Source: Paenibacillus barcinonensis (GTDB lineage: Bacteria > Bacillota > Bacilli > Paenibacillales > Paenibacillaceae). Taken from it: 64,000 bases of DNA. The stretch is taken from assembly GCF_003217495.1 (NCBI RefSeq), contig NZ_QJSW01000009.1, positions 116,274 through 180,273 of the forward strand, in the 5' to 3' direction. This document shows, in pieces, positions 28,493-37,691 of the stretch. Position 1 is the first letter of the stretch, and every line of letters begins with the position of its first letter. Under the pieces are notes generated by a model. The model had not been told where the DNA came from, made no database searches, and worked only from the letters and a program-made list of their open reading frames with translations. Both the position numbers and the translations under genes were made by a program.

Positions 28493-29695
28493 ATGAGAAG
28501 TGAGCTGGAGCAGTCTGAACACAAGCTTGAGCAGCTAGAGGCACAGCATGCAGAGCCAGATGAGACTTTTGCGCAAGATCTGACCGCGATTCGGCGGTAT
28601 CTGCATCGTCACCCGGAGCTGTCAGGTGAGGAAAAGGCAACGACCGCAGCCATTCGTGATTGGCTGGAGAAGGAAGGGGTTCGGCTTGCCGATGAGTACA
28701 CATTGCGCACCGGGCTTATCGCAGAAGTAGGACAGACGGAAGGGCCTGTCGTTGCACTGCGGGCGGACATCGACGCTTTGCCGATTCAGGAGCAGACCGG
28801 GCTTGAGTTTGCTTCACAGATCGAGGGGCGTATGCATGCCTGTGGACATGATGCCCACACGGCCATTCTCATTGGAGCGGCGCGATTGCTGAAACAGCGT
28901 GAAGCCAGTCTGCCGGGGCGAGTTCGCTTCATCTTCCAGCCTTCGGAGGAGAAGGCAACAGGAGCGCGGCAGGTCATTCAGAGCGGGGCACTCAGTGATG
29001 TGCAGGCTATATTTGGTTTGCATAACAAACCGGATCTGCGAGTTGGCACGGTAGGCATTCGTGAGGGCGCTCTGATGGCCGCGGCAGACGGTTTCGTTGT
29101 TAAAGTCGAAGGTGTGGGTACCCATGCGGCAGTGCCTGAGGCAGGTATTGATCCCATTGTGGTCGCTGCACACATCGTCACCGCGCTACAGGCTATTGTC
29201 AGTCGCAATGTGAGCGCACAGGAGAGTGCTGTAATCAGCGTGACCAAAATTCACAGCGGCACGGCCTGGAACGTCATCCCGGAGGAAGCGGTGCTCGATG
29301 GCACAGTGCGAACCTTTGACGAGAAGGTACGGGCGCTGATCCGTGAACGCTTCAATCAGGTTGTATCCGGTGTGGCGGCTGCCTATGGCACCCGTGCAAC
29401 CGTTCGCTGGATTCAGGGACCACCCGCCGTGGTCAATGATGAGTCACTCGCATTGGAGGCTGTGCAGATTACACAGCGGCTTGGCTTGCATAGCGTCAGA
29501 CCGCTTCCGTCTCCGGCAGGGGAGGACTTTTCTTTTTATCAAAAAGAAGTGCCCGGTCTGTTCCTCTTCCTCGGTACATCTGGTCCGCATGAATGGCATC
29601 ACCCAAGCTTTGATGTTCAGGAACAGGCGCTGCCACTAGGCGCGCAGTTGCTGGCAGCACTGGCTGAGCAGGCTCTCCATCGTTTGCAGGGTTAG
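28493..29695 (+). CDS. M20D-family amidohydrolase / N-acyl-amino-acid deacylase (YtnL/YxeP-like)
   Basis: This 400-residue metallopeptidase-fold enzyme has its metal ligands in MHACGHDAHTAILIGAARLL, QPSEEKATGARQVI and the closing GTSGPHEWHHPSFD. Asp in VALRADIDALPIQEQTG is also conserved. ATG 28493 follows GGAGGG. B. subtilis YxeP and YtnL homologues remove the acetyl group from N-acetylated S-substituted cysteines. Here the enzyme would complete release of cysteine-type sulfur from compounds brought in by the cluster transporter. The N-terminal about 20 residues are charged and Gln/Glu-rich, longer than usual. Confidence 0.92.
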   Translation: MRSELEQSEHKLEQLEAQHAEPDETFAQDLTAIRRYLHRHPELSGEEKATTAAIRDWLEKEGVRLADEYTLRTGLIAEVGQTEGPVVALRADIDALPIQEQTGLEFASQIEGRMHACGHDAHTAILIGAARLLKQREASLPGRVRFIFQPSEEKATGARQVIQSGALSDVQAIFGLHNKPDLRVGTVGIREGALMAAADGFVVKVEGVGTHAAVPEAGIDPIVVAAHIVTALQAIVSRNVSAQESAVISVTKIHSGTAWNVIPEEAVLDGTVRTFDEKVRALIRERFNQVVSGVAAAYGTRATVRWIQGPPAVVNDESLALEAVQITQRLGLHSVRPLPSPAGEDFSFYQKEVPGLFLFLGTSGPHEWHHPSFDVQEQALPLGAQLLAALAEQALHRLQG

Positions 29696-29786
29696 AATTG
29701 CTGTTCAGAATGCAAGGATATTCGAGTTTTTATTGGAACGGATACAGCTGTATCTGACCAATCCTTCTCTCCGTACCATCCGCTCC

Positions 29787-29811
29787 AGAGCTGGCGCCAT
29801 GCGTCAGCTCT
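29787..29811 (+). terminator. Weak terminator candidate after the deacylase
   Basis: A 7-bp stem AGAGCTG (29787-29793) with CAGCTCT (29805-29811) is followed by ATTTCTGTTT. It is the only candidate I see between the sulfur cluster and the cnt promoter. Confidence 0.35.
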
Positions 29812-29904
29812 ATTTCTGTTTGCTTATCCAACAATGCAGCCAATTGTGCACATTAACGATATTTTACAGATCAGCAGAACTTGTGATTTACATGGAAAAA
29901 TTTG

Positions 29905-29961
29905 TTGACGACCCCTAATTCATATGCTATATTCTTCTTTGTTTAATCGTAAATATTACTA
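29905..29961 (+). promoter_or_regulatory. cnt promoter with Zur box
   Basis: TTGACG (29905-29910) and TATATT (29928-29933) are spaced by 17 bp. TCGTAAATATTACTA at 29947-29961 matches the 7-1-7 Zur operator (TCGTAATnATTACGA type) and lies where transcription should start, so zinc-bound Zur would block the promoter. An identical 23-bp block stands before the CobW gene (41321-41343). Confidence 0.85.
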
Positions 29962-30031
29962 TTAAGGAGCGAGGGAATAAGCAACCGGAGCACTTCAATT
30001 CGATATCATAAGAACAGGAGTAGCCGCTGCG

Positions 30032-30898
30032 ATGAAACATGAGATTGATTTTATCAAATGTAGTCCGACGCAAAACATGACTATTCTGGTCAAAACGAAT
30101 CATGCTGCTGAGCATTACAGCGACATTGCCTCGAGCCTGATGTCTTATGATCATGTCTATGCTGAGCAGGTCGGATTCATTGAGCAGCCGCGCAGACAGG
30201 AAGCCGCCGCCCGTCTGGAGATGGCTGGAGGAGAATTCTGCGGTAATGCATGTATGGCACTGGCTGCCCATGTTGCCTATGAGAAGGGGCTGGAGCAGCA
30301 GAGTTCCATGAACGTCAAGCTGGATGTTTCAGGCACAGAGAGCCTGATTCACTGTCATGTGAAGAAGCGGGAGAACCAGTATGATTGCCGGGTTACGATG
30401 CCTGTTCCCGAGCAGATTGAGCGCAAGGTGATTACGTTTGAAGGCTTGGAGCTGGAGTTGGTCGTGGTTCGCTACGCGGAATTTATTCATATTGTGATCG
30501 AAGTTCAGGATTTCGATGACACGATGAGGCGGCGGGCGCAGCATCTGGCGAGGCTGCTTGGTCTTACGATGGGGGACAAAATGATTGGTATTCTGTTATA
30601 CCGTCCTGCTACGGAAGAGATGGCTCCGCTGATCTATGTTCCGCAACTGGACAGTCTGATCTGGGAGAGAGGCTGCGGGTCAGGCACAGCATCGGTAGGC
30701 GCTTATCTGGCCTGGCTTGCACAGGGTGAGGTTACGCAGCTGATCCGGCAGCCTGGGGGCACAATCAAGGTGACTGCCCAGTGGCACGAAACCGGCAGGA
30801 AGGCGATAACGATTGAGGGCAATGTCAGAATCGTAGCTCACGGCACAGCCTTTATTGATGTGCCGCTGGAGCGGAGCCAACGCCAGACCAGTATTTGA
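30032..30898 (+). CDS. cntK: Histidine racemase of opine metallophore synthesis
   Basis: This 288-residue protein has a diaminopimelate-epimerase fold. Both catalytic cysteines of the PLP-independent racemase are visible: GGEFCGNACMALAAH in the N-terminal lobe and ERGCGSGTAS in the C-terminal lobe. In S. aureus, CntK converts L-His to D-His as the first step of staphylopine synthesis. The order cntK-cntL-cntM here is the same. ATG 30032 has AGGAG 11 nt upstream, a wide spacing. DapF itself is an alternative by fold, but the flanking cntL and cntM genes decide the call. Confidence 0.93.
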   Translation: MKHEIDFIKCSPTQNMTILVKTNHAAEHYSDIASSLMSYDHVYAEQVGFIEQPRRQEAAARLEMAGGEFCGNACMALAAHVAYEKGLEQQSSMNVKLDVSGTESLIHCHVKKRENQYDCRVTMPVPEQIERKVITFEGLELELVVVRYAEFIHIVIEVQDFDDTMRRRAQHLARLLGLTMGDKMIGILLYRPATEEMAPLIYVPQLDSLIWERGCGSGTASVGAYLAWLAQGEVTQLIRQPGGTIKVTAQWHETGRKAITIEGNVRIVAHGTAFIDVPLERSQRQTSI

Positions 30899-31002
30899 AC
30901 GAAGTTCCACATGTATCGGAATCAAGCATTCGATGTATCGGAGTGAAGCCTTTTATATGGCAGTACGGTGTGATGATAACGGGGTGCAGGAGGAGGAGAC
31001 CA

Positions 31003-31800
31003 TTGATTACGTTAATCCATTTCGAGACCAGACTTACTGCATTTGCAACACAGTTTAGCGATCTTGCGGTCAGGTATGACCAGACGCTGGAGCACAGCTC
31101 CGAGCTGGAGGCAGTTATTAATGATTATTCCCGTTTTGTGACTGATGCGGATCACCGGGTCGCTTGGGATATGTTAAGACCATCAGAGCTGGAGGAGCTT
31201 GAACCGCTTATCCAGAAACTTAGAGATCAATCAGCCCGGTGTGTAGCGATTATGGAGAAGTATCGGGCATTGAAGCTACAGGATGGAGAAGTGCAGATCG
31301 CGGATTATTTTAGAAATATCGAAGAATGCATTGACAAAGAGTTTGGCAGCTTTCAGGTGACGCCTGACTCGAAGGTGCTGCTCGTCGGCTCCGGTTCATT
31401 TCCGATGACACCTCTGCTGATTGCAAGGCGAACGGGTGCACAGGTAGTCGGCATTGACATTGATGCAGAAGCAATTACGCTTGGACGCAAGGTTGTCGGG
31501 ACGCTTGGAGCCGGGCTGAACATTCGTCTGGAACAGCGGTTGCTGGAGGATCTGGCGTATACCCGCGAAGCCACTCATATTATTTTCAGCTCAACGGTAG
31601 CGAATAAATATGATCTGCTCGATCAATTATACGCCTTGACGAATGAGCAGGTGGTTGTGGCGATGCGCTATGGCAATCAGCTCAAATCGTTGTTCAACTA
31701 CCCGATGAGGGAGACGGATAACCGCAAATGGAGGCTAGCAGACAACATTTTGCGGCCACATGATGTGTTCGATATCGCGTTATATCAGAAGAGCGTGTAA
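31003..31800 (+). CDS. cntL: Nicotianamine-synthase-like aminobutyrate transferase
   Basis: The start chosen is TTG 31003 directly after GGAGGAGGAG, giving 265 residues, close to S. aureus CntL. A longer frame from 30895 overlaps cntK and lacks a ribosome site. The Rossmann SAM site is VLLVGSGSFPMTPLLIARR, with VVGIDIDAEAITLGRKVV, followed by AYTREATHIIFSSTVANKYD, all typical of the bacterial nicotianamine synthase family. The enzyme moves the aminobutyrate moiety of SAM onto D-histidine. Its product is the substrate of the opine dehydrogenase encoded next. Confidence 0.93.
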   Translation: MITLIHFETRLTAFATQFSDLAVRYDQTLEHSSELEAVINDYSRFVTDADHRVAWDMLRPSELEELEPLIQKLRDQSARCVAIMEKYRALKLQDGEVQIADYFRNIEECIDKEFGSFQVTPDSKVLLVGSGSFPMTPLLIARRTGAQVVGIDIDAEAITLGRKVVGTLGAGLNIRLEQRLLEDLAYTREATHIIFSSTVANKYDLLDQLYALTNEQVVVAMRYGNQLKSLFNYPMRETDNRKWRLADNILRPHDVFDIALYQKSV

Positions 31801-31903
31801 AAGGCAGGCTCGATGATTGATCATTTCCGAATCAAGACTCGTCAGACTCGACTATGTACACTTTGGAGTTTGTTGATTATGGAAAGGGAGGTAGGGAAGA
31901 GCG

Positions 31904-33205
31904 ATGAGCGGCGTTCAACGAGTTCTGTTATGCGGCACCGGTCCTGCATCCATTCAGCTGGCTGTGATGTTTAAAAATCACCTGGATTGTTATGTTGGTC
32001 TGGCGGGCAGGGAATCCGTGCGGTCAGCAGCCTTCTATACAGCATTGGAAGTGCACCGGCAGCAGCTTCAAGTGACAATACAAAATGAAAAGCATCGTGC
32101 CTTGGCGGGAGAGTGCATTGTGGATCAGGTGTTCCGGGGGTACGACACCATTGCAGGCGAGTGGCATACGCTGATTTTGGCTGTCACAACCGATGCTTAT
32201 ATCGATGTGCTACAGCGAATGGATGATACCTTCATACAACAGCTGAAATACGTCATTTTAGTTTCACCGACCTTTGGCTCCAGTCTGCTGGTAAACCAGT
32301 ATTTGCAGGAGCGGAGGGCGGAGCCAGAGATCATCAGCTTCTCCACGTATCTGGGGGATACCCGCTGGAGGCATGAGCATCCGTCGAATCAGGTGATCAC
32401 TACAGGGGTCAAAAGGAAGGTATACATTGGCTCAACAGTGCCCGATTCAGCATATGTACATCAATTAAGCGAGTTATTCGAGCGTCTCCATATCTCACTT
32501 GGTGTGATGTCCTCACCACTGGAGGCGGAAACGCGAAATATTTCGTTATATGTGCACCCACCGTTGTTTATGAATTCTTTTTCGCTGGAAGCTATCTTCG
32601 GTCAGCAGGGCGTGCCTAAATATGTTTACAAGCTTTATCCCGAGGGCCCGATTACACCTGCGTTAATTCGCAACATGCGGGCACATTGGCAGGAAATTAC
32701 GCAGATTACGGACAGACTCCATGTTCCGGGAATCAATCTGCTGCAGTTTATGACGGATGACAATTATCCGGTTCGATTAGAGAGTTTATCACGCGATGAT
32801 ATCGAGAAATTTGATCAATTGCAGGCGATTCATCAGGAGTTTTTATTATACATACGTTACGCCTCGTTGTTGATTGATCCATTCTCGGAGCCGGATGCTG
32901 CCGGAACCTATTTTGACTTCTCGGCTGTGCCATTTCGCCATATCTTCACGAATCGTGAGGGCGAGCTCGACGTTCCAAGAATGCCGAAGGAGGATTATTA
33001 CCGCATCAAGATCATTCAGGGCATTGCAAGACATGTGCAGGTCAGCTGCCCTACGATTGACCATTTTATCGCCACATATGAAGCAAAGCTGCAGGAAACG
33101 GCCCGTGCACACCCGGATCAGCGTTTATCGACAGCGTTTGTAATCCAGTCATTTCAACAGGATATCCGTATGATCTACAGTGCTTTAACTGACAGCAAGG
33201 ATTGA
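31904..33205 (+). CDS. cntM: Staphylopine/bacillopaline-type opine dehydrogenase
   Basis: This 433-residue protein is the length of S. aureus CntM. The N-terminal NADPH-binding loop reads VLLCGTGPASIQLAVMF. Central segments (FSTYLGDTRWRHEHP, YVHPPLFMNSFSLEAIFG) follow the family. The enzyme reductively condenses the CntL product with a 2-oxo acid: pyruvate in staphylopine, 2-oxoglutarate in pseudopaline and in the bacillopaline reported from Paenibacillus mucilaginosus. The choice of oxo acid cannot be read safely from the sequence alone; the organism type makes bacillopaline-like the better guess. GGGAGG stands upstream of ATG 31904. Confidence 0.94.
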   Translation: MSGVQRVLLCGTGPASIQLAVMFKNHLDCYVGLAGRESVRSAAFYTALEVHRQQLQVTIQNEKHRALAGECIVDQVFRGYDTIAGEWHTLILAVTTDAYIDVLQRMDDTFIQQLKYVILVSPTFGSSLLVNQYLQERRAEPEIISFSTYLGDTRWRHEHPSNQVITTGVKRKVYIGSTVPDSAYVHQLSELFERLHISLGVMSSPLEAETRNISLYVHPPLFMNSFSLEAIFGQQGVPKYVYKLYPEGPITPALIRNMRAHWQEITQITDRLHVPGINLLQFMTDDNYPVRLESLSRDDIEKFDQLQAIHQEFLLYIRYASLLIDPFSEPDAAGTYFDFSAVPFRHIFTNREGELDVPRMPKEDYYRIKIIQGIARHVQVSCPTIDHFIATYEAKLQETARAHPDQRLSTAFVIQSFQQDIRMIYSALTDSKD

Positions 33206-33419
33206 TTTGATATAAAAAATGCAAGTTGAATTTCGTTTTACACCGAAACGGAGAGGGCAGAAAAAACCTGAAGAAACGAAGTGCGCGCATGTATCCCCGG
33301 ATTTACCCTTGGCAATAGCTTCCTGAAATCTGGGGATAACGGCGATCGGAAGGTTGTTCTGACCACGAAGCGGTGTGGTGTAAATTTTGAATGTAACTTG
33401 CTCATCAGGGGGAAATGTT

Positions 33420-35054
33420 GTGAGAAAAAGTAGTGCTTTTACACGTATCGTTTCATTGGTTGCCGTTATTGCGATCATCTCGGGCTGTGCCCAGACTGCT
33501 ACGGAGGAGAAGGCCCCGGCAGCTCCGGCAGCAGCTGCAGTCAGCCAGACGAGTAATGAAATCATCTACGCCTCTGCCAAAGATATCAATGATATGAATC
33601 CACATCTCTACCCAGGCTCCATGCCTGCGCAAGGAATGGTTTACGAGTCGCTGGTGGAGAACACCAAGGACGGCATCAAGCCGCTACTGGCTGAGTCATG
33701 GGATATCTCGGAGGATGGCAAAACCTATACCTTTCATCTGCGAAAAAATGTGAAGTTCCATGACGGCGAGCCATTTAACGCCGAGGCGGTCAAACAAAAT
33801 ATAGAAGCCGTTCAGGCCAATGCCGAGAAGCATTCCTGGATCAAGCTTTCCACCAAGATCAAGGATATCAAGGTATTAGATGAATATACGCTGCAACTGG
33901 TGTTATCGGATACCTACTATCCGACACTGGTGGAATTGTCCATGACCAGACCATATGTGTTCATCTCGCCTAAGGATTTCAAAGATGGTGGCACCAAAGA
34001 CGGAGTGAACGGATTCCATGGAACAGGACCGTACAAGCTGACCGGGCATAAGGTTGAGGAGAACGCTACGTTTGAGGCCAATGAGGACTATTGGGGCGGG
34101 GCGCCTTCAATCAAAAAAATTACGGCCAAAGTGCTTCCGGCTGGCGAAACGACTTATTTGGCACTGCAAAAGGGTGAGATCAACTTTGTTTTCACCGATG
34201 ACCGCGGAGCAGACAGCATTGATGTAACAGCGATGGACCAGCTTGCCGAGTCCGGCAAATATCAGGTGGTGCGAAGTGATGCGATGAACACAGCCATGAT
34301 TGTAGCCAACAGCAGCAAGCTGGATAGTCCGGTGCATGATAAGGCAGTGCGCGAGGCGTTATGGACGGGCATTGATCGCGAGACGATCAGCAAGGATATT
34401 TTTAACGGCACACAAACGGTAGCAGATGCTCTCTTCTCATCCAATGTGAACTATGCCGATGTGGACCTGAAGATCAGAGCGTATGACCCGGAAGCCGCGA
34501 AACAGCTGCTGGAGCAGGACGGCTGGAAGCTGGCTGAAGGCAAGGCGGTACGGGAGAAAGAGGGCAAGCCACTGGCGATGAAGCTGTATTATGACAGCAA
34601 CTCCTCCTCGCAAAAAACGCAGGCAGAGCTGATCCAGTATGAGATGAAGGAAATCGGCATGCAGCTGGACCTGGTAGGGGAGGAGTCTTCTTCCATCGCC
34701 AATAGAAGAGCGACCGGGGAATATGATCTGTTGTTTAATCAGACCTGGGGACTGGCCTACGATCCACAGAGCACCATTGCTGCGTTTACATCAGATTCCT
34801 CGTACAAGCATACAACGAGTGGTATTGCGGAAGCAGATGAGCTGTACCGAAAAATCGACGAGGTGATGAGCTCAACGGATGAGCAAGCCAGAAAGGCACT
34901 GTATGCCGATATTCTGAGAATTGTGCATGATGAAGCCGTCTTTATTCCGCTCACCCATGGGCGTGTGACGATTGTTGCTCCGAAAAATCTGCAGGACATC
35001 AGCTTTAAGCAGACACAGTATGAGCTACCTTTTGAAAAGATGAAATTCGAGTAG
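33420..35054 (+). CDS. cntA: Metallophore-metal binding lipoprotein of the Cnt importer
   Basis: This 544-residue SBP family 5 protein starts at GTG 33420 behind AGGGGGA. The lipobox IISGC places the lipid-modified Cys near residue 21. The fold signature DINDMNPHLYPGSMPAQ and LRKNVKFHDGEPFNAEAVKQ are clear. In S. aureus, CntA binds the metal-staphylopine complex; length, position after cntM and the following cntBCDF genes support the same role. It is related to, but clearly different from, the binding protein of the sulfur cluster at 22044. Confidence 0.92.
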   Translation: MRKSSAFTRIVSLVAVIAIISGCAQTATEEKAPAAPAAAAVSQTSNEIIYASAKDINDMNPHLYPGSMPAQGMVYESLVENTKDGIKPLLAESWDISEDGKTYTFHLRKNVKFHDGEPFNAEAVKQNIEAVQANAEKHSWIKLSTKIKDIKVLDEYTLQLVLSDTYYPTLVELSMTRPYVFISPKDFKDGGTKDGVNGFHGTGPYKLTGHKVEENATFEANEDYWGGAPSIKKITAKVLPAGETTYLALQKGEINFVFTDDRGADSIDVTAMDQLAESGKYQVVRSDAMNTAMIVANSSKLDSPVHDKAVREALWTGIDRETISKDIFNGTQTVADALFSSNVNYADVDLKIRAYDPEAAKQLLEQDGWKLAEGKAVREKEGKPLAMKLYYDSNSSSQKTQAELIQYEMKEIGMQLDLVGEESSSIANRRATGEYDLLFNQTWGLAYDPQSTIAAFTSDSSYKHTTSGIAEADELYRKIDEVMSSTDEQARKALYADILRIVHDEAVFIPLTHGRVTIVAPKNLQDISFKQTQYELPFEKMKFE

Positions 35055-35067
35055 AGGGGAGAGGGCC

Positions 35068-36000
35068 ATGGGAAGCTACATCGCGAGACGGTTGCTGTTA
35101 ACCATCCCAATGCTGATCATCATTTCCTTGATTACCTTTCTGCTGATCAACCTGTCTCCTCTTGACCCGGCTGTGGTGGTGCTGCAGGCACAGGATGTGC
35201 CGCAGATTACCGATGAGCTGATTGCTCAAACGAACGAAGCACTGGGCTTTAACCAGCCCTTCCTCGTTCGATATCTGAACTGGATGAAGGCTGTGGTGCA
35301 GTTTGATTTTGGACATTCGTATGTATCTGGCGAGTCGGTGTGGTCTTTGATCGGGCCGGCTTTGCTGAATACGTTAAAGCTGACCTTGGTATCCTCTGTT
35401 TTTATCATTCTGTTCTCTGTACTGCTTGGTGTTATTAGTGCATTGAAAGAAGGGAAACTGCTGGATCGCTCTGTTCGAGGGGTTTCCTTTTTCCTGACAG
35501 CGATGCCTTCCTACTGGCTTGCGGCGCTCCTGATCTGGTATTTTTCCGTGAAGCTGGATCTGCTGCCAACCAGCGGCATGGACTCCTATCGCAGCTATAT
35601 TCTGCCTGTGCTGGTGATCACGTTGAGTTATACGGGCATTTATTTCCGATCTGTTCGCAGCGCGATGCTGAGCAATATGAACGAAGATTATGTGCTCTAT
35701 GCTCGTGCAAGCGGTCTGAGTGAGAGGAAGGTCATGATGCATATCTTGCGGAACTCCCTGCAGGTGGCGGTGTCGATCTTCTGCATGGCGATCCCGATTA
35801 TACTGGGCAGCACGGTGGTCATCGAAAATGTATTTGCATGGCCCGGCCTCGGCCGGTTAAGTGTAAAAGCAATCCTGAGCCGGGATTTCCCGATCATTCA
35901 GGCGTATGTGCTTATTTTGGCGGTAACGTTTGTATTGTTCAACATGTTCTCCGATATGATCAATGCCGCGCTGAATCCTCGTTTGAGAAAGGAATTCTGA
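35068..36000 (+). CDS. cntB: Cnt ABC importer permease 1
   Basis: This 310-residue DppB-type permease starts YIARRLLLTIPMLIIISLITFLL. The N-terminal loop NLSPLDPAVV and the coupling loop LYARASGLSERKVMMHILRN are as expected. It lies 13 bp after cntA, and GAGGGGAGAGG precedes ATG 35068. With CntC it forms the channel for import of metal-loaded metallophore. Confidence 0.94.
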   Translation: MGSYIARRLLLTIPMLIIISLITFLLINLSPLDPAVVVLQAQDVPQITDELIAQTNEALGFNQPFLVRYLNWMKAVVQFDFGHSYVSGESVWSLIGPALLNTLKLTLVSSVFIILFSVLLGVISALKEGKLLDRSVRGVSFFLTAMPSYWLAALLIWYFSVKLDLLPTSGMDSYRSYILPVLVITLSYTGIYFRSVRSAMLSNMNEDYVLYARASGLSERKVMMHILRNSLQVAVSIFCMAIPIILGSTVVIENVFAWPGLGRLSVKAILSRDFPIIQAYVLILAVTFVLFNMFSDMINAALNPRLRKEF

Positions 36001-36004
36001 TGCG

Positions 36005-36901
36005 ATGCGACTGTTCAAAAATCTGAGCCGTGACAAGCTCGCTGTAACCTCGCTTGCCATTATCGTTTTGACTCTTGCTCTAGGTGTATTTGCCCCACTT
36101 GTTGCTCCTCATGATCCTGGCGTGGTTAATATGAAGCTTCGCTATGCCTCGCCATCCTGGTCGTATCTGTTAGGTAATGATCATCTGGGCCGATGTGTGT
36201 TATCCAGGCTGATCTATGGCATTCGTCCGAGTGTGCTGTGGGTGCTGGCTGCGCTAGGAATTTCGGTGCTGGTGGGCGCAGTTGCCGGCTTTGCCGCGGG
36301 TTACTTCAAGGGCAAGGTGGATGCGTGGCTGATGCGAATCTGTGACATTATGCTATCGTTTCCCGGGTACGTTATGACACTCGCGGTTGTAGGTATTTTG
36401 GGGGCAGGGCTGGAAAATATTCTGATCGCGTTTGTATGTATGAAATGGGCCTGGTTTGCGCGTGTCATTCGTACATCCGTGATGCAATTCTCGGAGATGG
36501 AGTACGTGAAATTCGCCAAAGCCTCAGGCATCTCCAATCTGCGGATTATTACAAGGCATATCGTTCCGGTGACTTTTGCAGATATCGCGGTCATCTCCAG
36601 CAGTGCCATGTGTTCGATGATGCTGCAGGTATCGGGGCTGTCGTTTCTGGGACTGGGCATTCAGGCTCCCCACGCCGAATGGGGCATGATGCTGAATGAA
36701 GCAAGGGAAGTCATGTTCTCCCGACCTGAATTGATGCTGGCGCCGGGACTGGCCATCGTTGTAGTTGTATCGGCTTTTAATTTTTGGTCGGATGCACTTC
36801 AGATGGCACTTGATCCGAAATTAATGACTTCACAGGGGAAGTCGGACCCGTCTCATGGAAGAGAGGTGAGAAAGGCTGTCTATGAATATAGTCGAGGTTA
36901 A
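36005..36901 (+). CDS. cntC: Cnt ABC importer permease 2
   Basis: This 298-residue DppC-type permease carries YLLGNDHLGRCVLSRLIYG and the coupling loop EYVKFAKASGISNLRIITRHIVP. The start at ATG 36005 is 4 bp after the cntB stop. The 3' end overlaps the cntD start by 20 bp. The C-terminal about 30 residues are hydrophilic and charged (QGKSDPSHGREVRKA), probably a consequence of that overlap. Confidence 0.93.
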   Translation: MRLFKNLSRDKLAVTSLAIIVLTLALGVFAPLVAPHDPGVVNMKLRYASPSWSYLLGNDHLGRCVLSRLIYGIRPSVLWVLAALGISVLVGAVAGFAAGYFKGKVDAWLMRICDIMLSFPGYVMTLAVVGILGAGLENILIAFVCMKWAWFARVIRTSVMQFSEMEYVKFAKASGISNLRIITRHIVPVTFADIAVISSSAMCSMMLQVSGLSFLGLGIQAPHAEWGMMLNEAREVMFSRPELMLAPGLAIVVVVSAFNFWSDALQMALDPKLMTSQGKSDPSHGREVRKAVYEYSRG

Positions 36902-37691
36902 ACATCTCAAGGTGTGGGATACGCGGACAGAGCGCACGATTATCCATGATAGCTCATTTGAAGTCCGGCAGGGAAGCTGCCTTGCCATTGTCGGGGAAAG
37001 CGGCAGCGGCAAGTCGGTCACTTGCCGGGCACTGATGCGCTTGAACAAGCCTAATATGCGTCAGTCGGGAATGATGCTCTTTCAGGGCGAAGACCTTCAG
37101 CTGCTCCCGGAACAGGAGATGCGGCGCCGAAGAGGCAGGCATCTCTCTATGATTATGCAGCATGGCATGAGCGCATTTGATCCATCCTGTGTGCTCGGAG
37201 TCCACATCCGTGAAACCTTGCAGACACACTATAACTGGAACACTCGTGAGTTGGAGCGCAAAATGGTTCAAGCGATGGAACGGGTGATGCTCAAAAACCC
37301 GATGCACATTCTGAACCAATACCCGCATCAGCTGTCTGGAGGCATGCTGCAGCGCATGATGATTGCCCTCGCCCTTGTGCTGGAGCCGGAGCTGATCATT
37401 GCGGATGAACCAACGACGGCGCTGGACACGATCTCCCAATATGAGGTGCTGGAGCAATTGATACAGCTGCGGGAACGCATAGGCTGCTCTATGATTTTTA
37501 TCTCGCATGATCTTGGCGTGGTTCGGAAAATTGCGGATGATGTGATGGTGATGAAGGACGGCAGCGTTGTCGAGCAGGGCAGCATGCAGTCTGTATTGCA
37601 GGAGCCGGCACATGCGTACACCCGTTATCTTGTTTCTACCCGGCAGGAGCTAAGCGACCATTTCAAAGCCATCATGCAGGAGGGATCGTAA
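36882..37691 (+). CDS. cntD: Cnt ABC importer ATPase 1
   Basis: This 269-residue ATPase has Walker A GESGSGKS, the signature LSGGMLQR, Walker B LIIADEPTTALD and the switch His in FISHDLGVV. It is the DppD-type subunit, energising import of the metal-metallophore complex with CntF. ATG 36882 lies inside the end of cntC with GAGAGG upstream. Confidence 0.94.
   Translation: MNIVEVKHLKVWDTRTERTIIHDSSFEVRQGSCLAIVGESGSGKSVTCRALMRLNKPNMRQSGMMLFQGEDLQLLPEQEMRRRRGRHLSMIMQHGMSAFDPSCVLGVHIRETLQTHYNWNTRELERKMVQAMERVMLKNPMHILNQYPHQLSGGMLQRMMIALALVLEPELIIADEPTTALDTISQYEVLEQLIQLRERIGCSMIFISHDLGVVRKIADDVMVMKDGSVVEQGSMQSVLQEPAHAYTRYLVSTRQELSDHFKAIMQEGS

Noticed and set aside
29943..29965. Fur box instead of Zur box
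   Set aside because: The core TCGTAAATATTACTA fits the Zur pattern, and the genes downstream are zincophore and zinc-sparing functions; the Fur consensus GATAAT repeats are absent.
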